From Alphaproteobacteria bacterium (lineage in GTDB: Bacteria; Pseudomonadota; Alphaproteobacteria; RF32; CAG-239), in the NCBI GenBank assembly GCA_017635595.1, contig JAGBLF010000020.1, positions 1 to 38,462 of the forward strand: a stretch of 38,462 nucleotides of DNA, given 5' to 3'. The number at the start of each line of letters is the position of its first letter. Within the stretch, counting starts at the first letter, position 1. The position numbers were made by a program, and so were the translations under genes. The notes under the pieces are model-generated. The model made no database searches. It saw only the letters and a list, made by a program, of their open reading frames with translations, and was not told where the DNA came from. Positions 1-7,583 of this stretch are shown one piece after another.

Positions 1-28
1 ATAATCGTTCTATTTCTTGTTCTGTCAT
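1..28 (-). CDS. Start of an unidentified gene running off the left edge
   Basis: Nine codons are visible on the minus strand from an ATG at 28, reading MTEQEIERL, and the frame stays open to the edge. A strong ribosome binding site (GAGGTG, at about 35-40) sits five bases upstream, which is the main support. The product cannot be identified. It reads in the same direction as the HAD gene to its right, but the terminator at 68-100 separates them. Confidence 0.6.
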
Positions 29-59
29 TTTTCACCTCATTTACTATATGTTAATGAGA

Positions 60-100
60 TAAAATTAAACTCTTGCTTATTGAAAAGCAAGAGTTTTTTG
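60..100 (-). terminator. Rho-independent terminator after the HAD gene
   Basis: A perfect 11-bp inverted repeat (AACTCTTGCTT at 68-78 with AAGCAAGAGTT at 85-95) has a six-base loop. On the minus strand it is followed by a T-rich tail (TTTAATTTTAT), and on the plus strand by TTTTT, so it could work both ways. It lies 26 bases past the stop of the HAD/MptE-like gene. Confidence 0.8.
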
Positions 101-125
101 TTTTAAGGATTATATTTCAACAAAA

Positions 126-2423
126 TTATTTAATAGAGCCATAATTATAAACATCTTCAATATAATTCGGTGTTGCTCCGGAAAAATCCTGTATGAAATA
201 ATAATCATAATGTACTTTATTGAATTGAATAGCGCGATTAACACCTATATAAACAGCATTTTTAATTGGTTTAAATTCAGATAGCGTAGGCCCAGTTGCC
301 ACAATTACTACATTTTTCCCTTTGTTAATTCCCTTAAACTGTGGAAAAGTTTTCTGATGTAATGCAAATGTTGATAATTTACGTTCCATAATTCTGTTAT
401 TGTTTACCATGATTTTACAAAAATCATACCCTGTCAAAAGATTAAGATTCACAGCATTTTCTTTAGGATGGGAGACTTTCTTGAAGTTACCTGTAATTTT
501 ATACAAAGGAAAACCTAATAGATGTAAACTTTTTTTAGTATTGGTACTTTTAGTACAGACCAAAGGCAGGCCACAGAAAGTAAGTTTATAAAACCACGAA
601 GAAACAATGCTTTTAAAGAGTGGCAATCCCAAAACTATAATTTTATTTTTAACACAATTATCATTAAATTTAAAAGAGTAATAATTTGTTGATTTAATCT
701 TCAACAATGGAATTCCTAATACTGCGTATTTAGCAACGTTTTTATTTGTGGTTTTAAATCCTTTTTCATTACGTGAAAAATCGTATAAAGGCCGATATGT
801 TTCATGCGCTTCATCTCCTGCAATCTTCACTTGGGATAAAATGGACTTTTCAATATTATTTGGATTTATAAATAATATATCTGCCCACTCTTTTACTATT
901 TCACAAGAAAAAAAATTAAAATTATTTACATTTTGAGCATAATCAAGTATTCCGGCTAATATATAAAAATACCTTTTTTCTCTCTTACTCTCCTCTTCCG
1001 TAATTTCTTTATACACCGGTTTATCATCCACGACACCACAAAGAGGCGGTTCAGGAGACGTCATCATATATTCATAAAAATCCCAACATAATATTTTATC
1101 GTTTTTTATGAGATCATAACTAAATGCTTCAACTTTGTATCCATCGTGATTTAAAGCATTTTTATATGCGCTGTATAAAAATGTTTTAACTTTATATTTT
1201 AAAAAGTAACTAATTAGCTTTGTGGACGATAGCAACGAACTTCTGGTATCAATGATACAAGCATTATTTCCTATGCTAAAACTATCAATATATTTAGCAT
1301 AATTTTCTTTTTCCTTTTTTTCAATATCTATAAATAATTTAATATTGTCATTAATAAATGCATGAGCTTCACTTTTATTCCTTATATATTTTGCTGCTTG
1401 CTCTATAAATTCATTCTTTTTTTGATATTCTCTCAATAAAAATATTTCTCTTCCATCATTCATTGCCTGCTCTATATTACAATTTATAAAAACTTGTCTT
1501 GGGGCATAGATATAATGGGTTTTAATATCTTTGTGACCGAAAGAATCGAATACTTTTTGCAATGAATAACCGTCACGTGCCACAAATAAAATTTCTTTTA
1601 TACCTTCCTTTAAGACCTGCTCTTCTACCCAACGCATATAAGCATAAACCATCGGACCGCCATATTCATAGCCAATACGTGCCCAAAATTCTTCATTTGG
1701 ATTTTCCAGCCAATGCAAAGCAAAGGCCATTATCATAACCGAAACTTCTAAATTGTTCGGATATTTTTCCAAAAACATTTTGGCTTTTTCATTTTGCCTC
1801 AAATATCTTTGAATTACTTGCTCATACCAGAATGAATCTATTCCCTCACGTTGCGCCACGTTATAATCACTGTTTTTATTGTCGCCGATATGCAAAATAT
1901 TATTTTCTTCCACCAATAATTCTTTAGTAACAAATTTATAAAGTTCTCCCGTACCTTTTCTTTTTTTTCTATCTCCGGAAACATAAATTTTTTCAAAGCC
2001 TTTGTAGCCATTTTTTTTCAAAACTTTAGATAAAAACTTTTCTGGCAGATACATATCAGAAACAATAATAATACGCTTACCTTGCTTTAAGGCATAATCA
2101 TATACCTCTTTCATTTCCGGATTAACACGTAATACCTCGTATTCCAAATCCATCTCTTTTAGCTTTAGATTTTTGTATTCACCAGCAATCTCATCATAAA
2201 TTTCATCAATGGTAATATCTTCTTTATTGCTTTGCATACTATTATAGGCTCTGTTTTGTGCCTCGATACGGGCTTTGGCAAAACCATCGGCATTTTCTAA
2301 CTTTTCCAAATGCAAAAATAAATCCGTCGGCTTGACGTAGGGACGCAACAGTAAAGTATCAAATATATCAAAAGATACAATGTTATGAGCGTCAATTTGT
2401 TTTTGGATCTCATTTAACAACAT
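126..2423 (-). CDS. HAD-domain surface-polysaccharide protein with a truncated MptE-like C-terminus
   Basis: A large cytoplasmic protein (765 residues from this start) of a type common in capsule and LPS gene clusters. Residues 1-205 form a HAD domain: the nucleophile motif is FDIFDTLL, with Phe rather than Asp at D+2, then IIIVSDMY and the motif IV sequence HIGDNKNSD. Around 255-290 is the FVARDGYS segment usual in these proteins. Residues ~570-660 carry four degenerate LGxPLxK repeats. From ~690 a Rossmann-like MptE/DUF115 domain starts (VVIVATGPTLSEF), but the ORF stops only about 65 residues into it, whereas the domain is normally much longer. The ATG at 2423 has AGGAG ten bases upstream; a GTG at 2429 is the alternative, four bases from it. 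That AGGAG overlaps the TAG stop of the GT2 gene upstream, so the two are co-translated. Substrate unknown. Confidence 0.8.
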   Translation of the reverse strand: MLLNEIQKQIDAHNIVSFDIFDTLLLRPYVKPTDLFLHLEKLENADGFAKARIEAQNRAYNSMQSNKEDITIDEIYDEIAGEYKNLKLKEMDLEYEVLRVNPEMKEVYDYALKQGKRIIIVSDMYLPEKFLSKVLKKNGYKGFEKIYVSGDRKKRKGTGELYKFVTKELLVEENNILHIGDNKNSDYNVAQREGIDSFWYEQVIQRYLRQNEKAKMFLEKYPNNLEVSVMIMAFALHWLENPNEEFWARIGYEYGGPMVYAYMRWVEEQVLKEGIKEILFVARDGYSLQKVFDSFGHKDIKTHYIYAPRQVFINCNIEQAMNDGREIFLLREYQKKNEFIEQAAKYIRNKSEAHAFINDNIKLFIDIEKKEKENYAKYIDSFSIGNNACIIDTRSSLLSSTKLISYFLKYKVKTFLYSAYKNALNHDGYKVEAFSYDLIKNDKILCWDFYEYMMTSPEPPLCGVVDDKPVYKEITEEESKREKRYFYILAGILDYAQNVNNFNFFSCEIVKEWADILFINPNNIEKSILSQVKIAGDEAHETYRPLYDFSRNEKGFKTTNKNVAKYAVLGIPLLKIKSTNYYSFKFNDNCVKNKIIVLGLPLFKSIVSSWFYKLTFCGLPLVCTKSTNTKKSLHLLGFPLYKITGNFKKVSHPKENAVNLNLLTGYDFCKIMVNNNRIMERKLSTFALHQKTFPQFKGINKGKNVVIVATGPTLSEFKPIKNAVYIGVNRAIQFNKVHYDYYFIQDFSGATPNYIEDVYNYGSIK

Positions 2424-2436
2424 AATCACTTATCTC

Positions 2437-3351
2437 CTAGTGTAAAAATCTGAAAAGTTTAATTTTGTTTTGTAAAGATAAACCGTGATATCCGATGATT
2501 TGCTTTGCACATAATTGCCGTAAAGCCTTCTTGGTTTCATCTATGATTTCATCATTCTTCGACCTGATAGCACTGTTCATCATCATTTTTGTCGTGCGCG
2601 CAATACGTGTCTGTTTTACCTGTTTCCACAAGTTCGGATAATTTTTATAAAAAAAATTGCGCACACCCTCTATGCCGGTCACATAATCATTCATCTTTTT
2701 CAGACTGTACGAACTGCGCATAATAGAATTTTCGGAGATTCTATACCCGTATAAAGGTGTATTTAACCACACAAAAGATGCCGCCTTAGCAAAAACACAA
2801 GTATTAAATACCCAATCTTCATAATACATGCCTTCAATAAAAGGGACACCACGAATAAGTTCACGTTTATAGAGTTTATTCCAAACATTAAAATGAATAA
2901 AATTTTTTCTGTTTAACAACACTTCCAGGGCCGGTTCATAAATATGTTCTGCTTCTTTTTTTGAAGGAATAATTGCCGAATTTTCCCGAATTTTTGTAAA
3001 ATTACACCCGGAAATATCGCTATCTGTATCTTGTATAGCACTATACAATCGCTCAAGTAATGTAGGATGAACAAAATCATCACTGTCAATAAAAGAAATA
3101 TAATCAGCCGCAGCTATCTTTAATCCGGCATTACGTGCCGCAGACAGACCTTTATTTTCTTGGTTAATGACCGTGATTCGGCTGTCTTTATTCGCAAAGT
3201 CTTCCAAGATTTTCAGGCTGCCGTCAATTGAACCGTCGTTGACACAAACAATTTCTATATCCTGCAAAGTTTGCCCTATAACACTGTCCAAGCAACACCT
3301 CAGATATTTTTCGGTGTTATACACGGGAACAATTACACTTACTTTTGCCAT
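2437..3351 (-). CDS. Glycosyltransferase family 2 (surface polysaccharide)
   Basis: GT-A fold glycosyltransferase of 304 residues. It has the N-terminal VSVIVPVYNTEKYL strand-loop, the nucleotide-binding VNDGSIDGS, the SAARNAGL motif, and the metal-binding DSDD near residue 93, followed by an acceptor region with YYEDW. No transmembrane segment is evident, so it probably acts at the inner face of the membrane on a lipid-linked or LPS acceptor. The ATG at 3351 is preferred over that at 3357, because AAGGA lies five to six bases upstream of it and is too close to the first ATG. It is the first gene of a pair with the HAD gene. The donor and acceptor sugars cannot be read from sequence. Confidence 0.9.
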   Translation of the reverse strand: MAKVSVIVPVYNTEKYLRCCLDSVIGQTLQDIEIVCVNDGSIDGSLKILEDFANKDSRITVINQENKGLSAARNAGLKIAAADYISFIDSDDFVHPTLLERLYSAIQDTDSDISGCNFTKIRENSAIIPSKKEAEHIYEPALEVLLNRKNFIHFNVWNKLYKRELIRGVPFIEGMYYEDWVFNTCVFAKAASFVWLNTPLYGYRISENSIMRSSYSLKKMNDYVTGIEGVRNFFYKNYPNLWKQVKQTRIARTTKMMMNSAIRSKNDEIIDETKKALRQLCAKQIIGYHGLSLQNKIKLFRFLH

Positions 3352-3418
3352 AGCCATCCTTAAATATTTTAACGTGTCTGAATATATGTACTTAAGTATG
3401 CCCTAAATACAGAAATTG

Positions 3419-3493
3419 TATTGTGCCAACACAATATGATATATTGTATATATACAATAATGTCAATAAAAAAAGTATTGTATACTCCCAATA
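3419..3493 (+). promoter_or_regulatory. Three 18-bp operator-like palindromes upstream of the XRE gene
   Basis: Three sites fit TATTGT-N6-ACAATA: TATTGTGCCAACACAATA (3419-3436), TATTGTATATATACAATA (3442-3459, a perfect palindrome) and TATTGTATACTCCCAATA (3476-3493, one half imperfect). A good -10 hexamer, TATACT at 3481-3486, lies inside the third site and would put the start of transcription near 3493, just before the ribosome binding site at 3501. A bound dimer would block this promoter, so autorepression by the XRE protein is likely. The divergent GT2 gene may be controlled from the same region. The sites are seen; the binding protein is inferred. Confidence 0.7.
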
Positions 3494-3513
3494 GTTTAAC
3501 AGGAGAATACGCT

Positions 3514-3870
3514 ATGCTAAATGAACAAGATTTTCGCAAACAACTGAGTTCTGCTATATTGCAACTACGCTATAAGCGCAAGTATTCCATTGAAAAGCTT
3601 GCAGAATTAAGCAATGCCGACTACTCTTCCGTTAGCCTGATTGAAAACGGTAAACAAAGCCCAAAATCATACACCTTGTACAAGATCCTATACGCTCTTA
3701 ATATTGATATTTTTAAACACTTAGAGATTAAGCCCGATACCAAAAACAAGCAAGCACTAGAGGATACATTATGCCGATTTATTAAAACGCTTGATGAAGA
3801 ACAGCTTATTGCCTTACTCGATTTTATGGAAAACTATACACTGACCAAGCAGCGGCATTCTAACCTTTAA
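3514..3870 (+). CDS. XRE-family helix-turn-helix transcriptional regulator
   Basis: A 118-residue DNA-binding protein. The N-terminal Cro/C1-type helix-turn-helix covers about residues 10-62: YSIEKLAELSNADYSSVSLIENG is the scanning and recognition part, followed by SPKSYTLYKILYALNI. The C-terminal 45 residues are helical and could dimerise. The frame is open upstream to 3421, but the ATG at 3514 is chosen because AGGAG stands at 3501-3505 and the region before it carries the promoter and operators. No peptidase or sensor domain is present. It may repress itself and perhaps the neighbouring glycosyltransferase operon; this rests on the operators only. Confidence 0.88.
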   Translation: MLNEQDFRKQLSSAILQLRYKRKYSIEKLAELSNADYSSVSLIENGKQSPKSYTLYKILYALNIDIFKHLEIKPDTKNKQALEDTLCRFIKTLDEEQLIALLDFMENYTLTKQRHSNL

Positions 3871-3933
3871 ACCCTTGCGCGAAATGTGCGACTCAACGAA
3901 TTTCTGTCTACCGACATCTGATTTACGACAAGC

Positions 3934-5610
3934 TTATTTTTGCCGATGAAATTCTATTACCATCATCGTAATGTCATCAAACTGCGGTGCACCTTTTATG
4001 TAAGCTTTAATACTTTTATGAATATGATCCAAAGTTGCCGATAAAGACAATTCCTTTTGATTCAGTGTCTTCTTCAGGCGATCTTCTCCAAACATCTTCA
4101 TATTTTTGGTTTGAGCCTCCGTTACCCCGTCGGTATATAAAAACAAACGATTATTTGGTTTCAATGTGAACTCATTACACGTGTATTGATATTCAGGCAT
4201 AGCACCCAAAATCAAATGACGTTTGGTATCTACATAATCATAACCGCTCTCTGTTTTAACCAACGGCGGACAATGTCCGGCATTAATATACTGAACCAAC
4301 CCTGTTTTCAAATTAAGAGTACCGATAAAGGCCGTCACGAACATACCCTCGGCATGATTTTCGCACAGTGAATCATTGGCCTTACTGATAGCCGTCCCCA
4401 ACGGATATCCGGCCTGCAGCATATTTTTAATAGCCGTTTTGGCCGCCATCATATAAAGTGCGGCGGTAATACCTTTGCCGGAAACATCAGCCATCACAAA
4501 GGCACAATGGTCTTCGTCTATCGGGAAGAAATCATAAAAATCACCGCCCACTTCTCGCGCCGGCGTCATCGATGCCATCAATTCAAAACGTTCATCTTTC
4601 GGAAAATCGGTCGGCAAAGCCGAAGCCTGAAGGGTTTTGGCAATAGCCAATTCAGATTCTATTTTTTCTTTTTCGGAGGATATCTTTGCCAGCTCAGTCA
4701 TTTGATTTTTGATATCGGTCTTCATTTTATTAAAGGCCGAAGCCAATTGGGCTAATTCGGAAGGTTTATCTATCTGAATATCTTTATCCAGTTCACCGTG
4801 GCTGATTCGATGTGCAATTTCAGTCAAAGTTGAAATCGGTTGATTGATATTACGTCGTAAAACGATAAACAACAAACCGACGATAACCAGTGTGCAAACA
4901 AGCAGTACACTCAACAACACGCTTAAATGATGTACCGCATTATGAAACAGCTCAAACAACGGCACATTAACAATTAAAAACAGACCGTTGTTTAATTGTT
5001 TAATATAGGGAATATAAGTTACACCTTTATAATCAAACGACACACCGTCCTTCATTTGTGCCGAATACCATTTAATCGTCTCTAAAGGCTGTCCCATAAT
5101 CAAATTATTATCGATACCCGGTTCGGTTGTGGCAATCACATAATTATTAACTTTATCAGCAAACAACACAAAACTGTTCGGTGTCGGTTTAATTTGTAAG
5201 ATAGCTTTTAGAATTGTATCGATTTCCCAATCGACGGTAGCCATGCCGACCAACTGATTTTGGTCATAAATACCGGCACCGACCGTTGTCATTAAAATTC
5301 CGAGCTGTGTACTTCTGTACGGCTTAACCCAAGAAACACGCTGTCCGGCCCGCAAATCTTCAATAATTTCGGTATACCAATGTTGGTTAAAATAGTCAAA
5401 AGTACTGTTGACACACGACGGCAACAATCCTATTTCCCGATTTTCTTCCCAAACCGCGTGAATACAGGATATTCGTTGATTTTCATGAACTTTGTACGGC
5501 TTAAAATAAATACCGTTCCCCATAGAATTAGGATAATTGCGTAAAATTTCCTGTGTAAAATATTCGCCTACATCAAGTTGTTTACCCTTTTTAAAATAAA
5601 CTTCCCCCAT
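3934..5610 (-). CDS. HAMP-SpoIIE/PP2C phosphatase, main part of a frame-broken gene
   Basis: This 558-codon frame holds most of a membrane-bound serine/threonine phosphatase. Residues 1-220 match the outer part of a dCache sensor (GIYFKPYKV, WYTEII, VSWVKPYRS, VGMATVDWEID). A membrane helix follows near 225-250 and a HAMP linker near 250-305 (RNINQPISTLTEIA). The SpoIIE catalytic domain comes last, with metal-binding motifs REVGGDFYDFF, MADVSGKGI, INAGHCPP, LYTDGVTEA and FDDITMMVI. Such proteins dephosphorylate anti-sigma-factor antagonists, as in the alphaproteobacterial general stress response or partner switches; no partner is visible here. The sensor's N-terminus and first membrane helix are in the preceding frame (5610-5819). 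The ATG at 5610 overlaps that frame's TAA and has only a weak, distant GGA upstream, so a frameshift is likelier than a true second start. Confidence 0.85.
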   Translation of the reverse strand: MGEVYFKKGKQLDVGEYFTQEILRNYPNSMGNGIYFKPYKVHENQRISCIHAVWEENREIGLLPSCVNSTFDYFNQHWYTEIIEDLRAGQRVSWVKPYRSTQLGILMTTVGAGIYDQNQLVGMATVDWEIDTILKAILQIKPTPNSFVLFADKVNNYVIATTEPGIDNNLIMGQPLETIKWYSAQMKDGVSFDYKGVTYIPYIKQLNNGLFLIVNVPLFELFHNAVHHLSVLLSVLLVCTLVIVGLLFIVLRRNINQPISTLTEIAHRISHGELDKDIQIDKPSELAQLASAFNKMKTDIKNQMTELAKISSEKEKIESELAIAKTLQASALPTDFPKDERFELMASMTPAREVGGDFYDFFPIDEDHCAFVMADVSGKGITAALYMMAAKTAIKNMLQAGYPLGTAISKANDSLCENHAEGMFVTAFIGTLNLKTGLVQYINAGHCPPLVKTESGYDYVDTKRHLILGAMPEYQYTCNEFTLKPNNRLFLYTDGVTEAQTKNMKMFGEDRLKKTLNQKELSLSATLDHIHKSIKAYIKGAPQFDDITMMVIEFHRQK

Positions 5611-5819
5611 TACGGATAAATCCAGAGCATTTTTTCCAATTCGGCAATATCGGTATTGATTTGTCTTTCAAATGCGGCAATAGAAGCATTATTACCGGCA
5701 ACAATCAACTCTTTATCATGATAAAAGGCCAACGTGGCAAAACTTGTCACCACAATTCCTAAAGTAAACAGCAGAGCTATGGTTAAACCGATAATTCTTG
5801 AATTAATACTGTTTAGCAT
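5610..5819 (-). CDS. N-terminal fragment of the HAMP-SpoIIE phosphatase
   Basis: A 69-codon frame with its own good ribosome binding site (AAGGA upstream of the ATG at 5819). It encodes the first membrane helix (about residues 8-32, IGLTIALLFTLGIVVTSF) and the start of the extracytoplasmic sensor. After LEKM the frame ends at TAA 5610-5612. If the A run at 5630-5635 (minus strand) had seven bases instead of six, translation would run LEKNALDLSVMGEVYF straight into the next frame, giving one protein of about 628 residues. It is therefore a piece of the downstream gene, not a separate peptide. Confidence 0.75.
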   Translation of the reverse strand: MLNSINSRIIGLTIALLFTLGIVVTSFATLAFYHDKELIVAGNNASIAAFERQINTDIAELEKMLWIYP

Positions 5820-5881
5820 ATTTTCCTTCTTTTGGGATTAGAGTGACAACAACGTTAAGCCTTATGGTTAACACTTTGAAC

Positions 5882-5910
5882 AGGCTAATAAATTTTACGT
5901 TAATTGTCAA
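5882..5910 (-). promoter_or_regulatory. Probable promoter of the SpoIIE phosphatase gene
   Basis: On the minus strand a consensus -35 TTGACA (5905-5910) is followed 17 bases later by TAGCCT (5882-5887), a weak -10. It lies about 60 bases upstream of the ATG at 5819. No other strong hexamer pair was seen in this gap. Confidence 0.45.
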
Positions 5911-5964
5911 TAGAGTTCAATTAATGACCTCAAAATCTCAAAATTCCGTTCAATATGCGCCGGA

Positions 5965-6654
5965 TTACCCCTTAAATCCTTGCGCCACAACATACATTTC
6001 AACGGAATCCTGACGACTGGCATCCGGTTTGTAATGGGTTACTTTGGTAAAATTTTGCTTCATATCATTTAAAAGGTTACTTTCCGTACCGCCTTGAAAA
6101 ACTTTGGCAATAAAAATACCACCCTCGGCCAAAATCTCTTTAGCAAATTCATAAGCGATTTCCACCAGTCCCATTGAGCGCAAGTGGTCAATATTTTGTA
6201 CGCCGGTCGTATTGGCGGCCATATCGCTCATAACCACGTCGGCAGGCCCGTGCAGCAATGCTTTAATCATATCCGGTGCCTCCGGTGCCGTAAAGTCCTG
6301 TTGCAATAAAATTGCCCCTTCTATCGGTTCGGTCGGCAGTAAATCCATTCCGACGATTTCACCGCTGCCTTTATTGCGCATGGCAGCTATCTGTGTCCAT
6401 CCGCCCGGCGCACAGCCCAAATCGACAATACGCTTTCCTTTGCCCAAAAAATGATATTTTTCATCAAGCTGAATAAGCTTAAAAGCGGCGCGTGAACGAT
6501 ACCCGACACGCTTTGCCTCGGCAACGTACGGATCATTTAACTGACGTTGTAGCCAACGATTGGAAGATACGCTGTTATACTTGGCATTTTTGACCTTAAC
6601 GGTCAGCATTTTGCGGCCGCGCACCTGTTTTGCCGATTGAGTTAATTTTGCCAT
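5965..6654 (-). CDS. rlmE: 23S rRNA 2'-O-ribose U2552 methyltransferase RlmE (FtsJ/RrmJ)
   Basis: Methylates the 2'-OH of U2552 in the A loop of 23S rRNA using S-adenosylmethionine, a late step of large-subunit assembly. The 229-residue protein has the RrmJ fold: the SAM-binding motif VDLGCAPGGWTQ, then the K-D-K-E tetrad in AAFKLIQL, VMSDMAANTTG, FIAKVFQGG and DSVEMYVV. The first 40 residues are a basic extension (AKQVRGRKML) as in other alphaproteobacterial members. The start overlaps the end of the upstream Ppx/GppA gene by 13 bases, so translation is coupled. It is the last gene of the ccrM operon. Confidence 0.95.
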   Translation of the reverse strand: MAKLTQSAKQVRGRKMLTVKVKNAKYNSVSSNRWLQRQLNDPYVAEAKRVGYRSRAAFKLIQLDEKYHFLGKGKRIVDLGCAPGGWTQIAAMRNKGSGEIVGMDLLPTEPIEGAILLQQDFTAPEAPDMIKALLHGPADVVMSDMAANTTGVQNIDHLRSMGLVEIAYEFAKEILAEGGIFIAKVFQGGTESNLLNDMKQNFTKVTHYKPDASRQDSVEMYVVAQGFKG

Positions 6655-7583
6655 TGTGCCGCTAAATCCTCTATAATAGCCTCTTGTGCACCTTTCAACG
6701 AGGCTGTTAATGTTTCAATGTGTAATTCTTCGTAAATGGTTCTGAAAATCACACAGGCAGCCATAAAAATCGGTGCACGACTACTGCCGATATACGGACT
6801 TTCGGAAAGTTTTACGAAATCCATAGTCTTAATCTCATCAATCACCGCACTTATATCGGTTGTTTTTTCGGTCATACCATCGGCATAATCTTTATTGTAA
6901 GTCTGCGTTTTTTCGAGCATACTGAACAGTCGGAGCGGCGTGCTGGATGTTGCCAAACAAAAACAATCTTTTCTATACATCAAGAATTCGGAATTAATCA
7001 AAAATTCTCCGGTATATTTCTTAACCTCAGCGCGTAGCTTTTCAGCCTTTTCTTCATTATATTCCAAAATATCAAATGCCTCAGAAGCATTACGCGCCCC
7101 CCATGGTATGGATATCGTATATAAGACTTTAGGGCTTTGTTCATTCGTTGCCAACGTTATTTCGGTAGATCCGCCGCCCAAATCGTAAACAAGCACATAA
7201 GGTGCCGATTTTGGCGCATTCATCATAGCGCCGCGTAAATTTAAAATCGCTTCTTCTTCCGGCGAGATGATTTCAAAATTAATACCGCATAATTCGGCAA
7301 CAGATTGGATAAATTCCTCGCCATTTTCTGCCATGCGGCATGATGCCGTTGCAATGGCACGATAATGCCCGACGTCATAATCATGCATCAATTCCGAAAA
7401 ATGCGTCAGACATTTCAATCCGCGACTTATGGCTTCAGGCGTAAAACGACCGTTTTTATGCAATCCCTCGCCCAAGCGAATGGTCAAAGCCTCCCGATAA
7501 ATGATATTGCCGTTCGGATCGGTTATCCGAATACGGCAGGAATTTGTTCCCATGTCAATTGCTGCCAGATTTTTTGCCGCCAT
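6642..7583 (-). CDS. Ppx/GppA family phosphatase, second copy
   Basis: Sugar kinase/Hsp70-type ATPase fold enzyme of the exopolyphosphatase and guanosine-pentaphosphatase family (313 residues). The first phosphate loop is AAIDMGTNSCRIRI (about residues 7-20) and the second is LVYDLGGGSTEITLA near 130; ASCRMAENGEEF and ISPEEEAILNLRGAM are also family blocks. It lacks the C-terminal HD-like domain of long E. coli enzymes, as short members do. AAGGGA lies seven bases before the ATG. It overlaps the upstream paralogue by 29 bases and rlmE by 13. Whether it prefers polyphosphate or pppGpp cannot be told from sequence. Confidence 0.88.
   Translation of the reverse strand: MAAKNLAAIDMGTNSCRIRITDPNGNIIYREALTIRLGEGLHKNGRFTPEAISRGLKCLTHFSELMHDYDVGHYRAIATASCRMAENGEEFIQSVAELCGINFEIISPEEEAILNLRGAMMNAPKSAPYVLVYDLGGGSTEITLATNEQSPKVLYTISIPWGARNASEAFDILEYNEEKAEKLRAEVKKYTGEFLINSEFLMYRKDCFCLATSSTPLRLFSMLEKTQTYNKDYADGMTEKTTDISAVIDEIKTMDFVKLSESPYIGSSRAPIFMAACVIFRTIYEELHIETLTASLKGAQEAIIEDLAAQWQN

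Noticed and set aside
5608..5612. TAATG stop-start overlap as evidence of two separate coupled genes
   Set aside because: The upstream frame has only a membrane helix and half a sensor, the downstream frame lacks them, and one extra A makes a continuous family-like protein; frameshift is the simpler reading.
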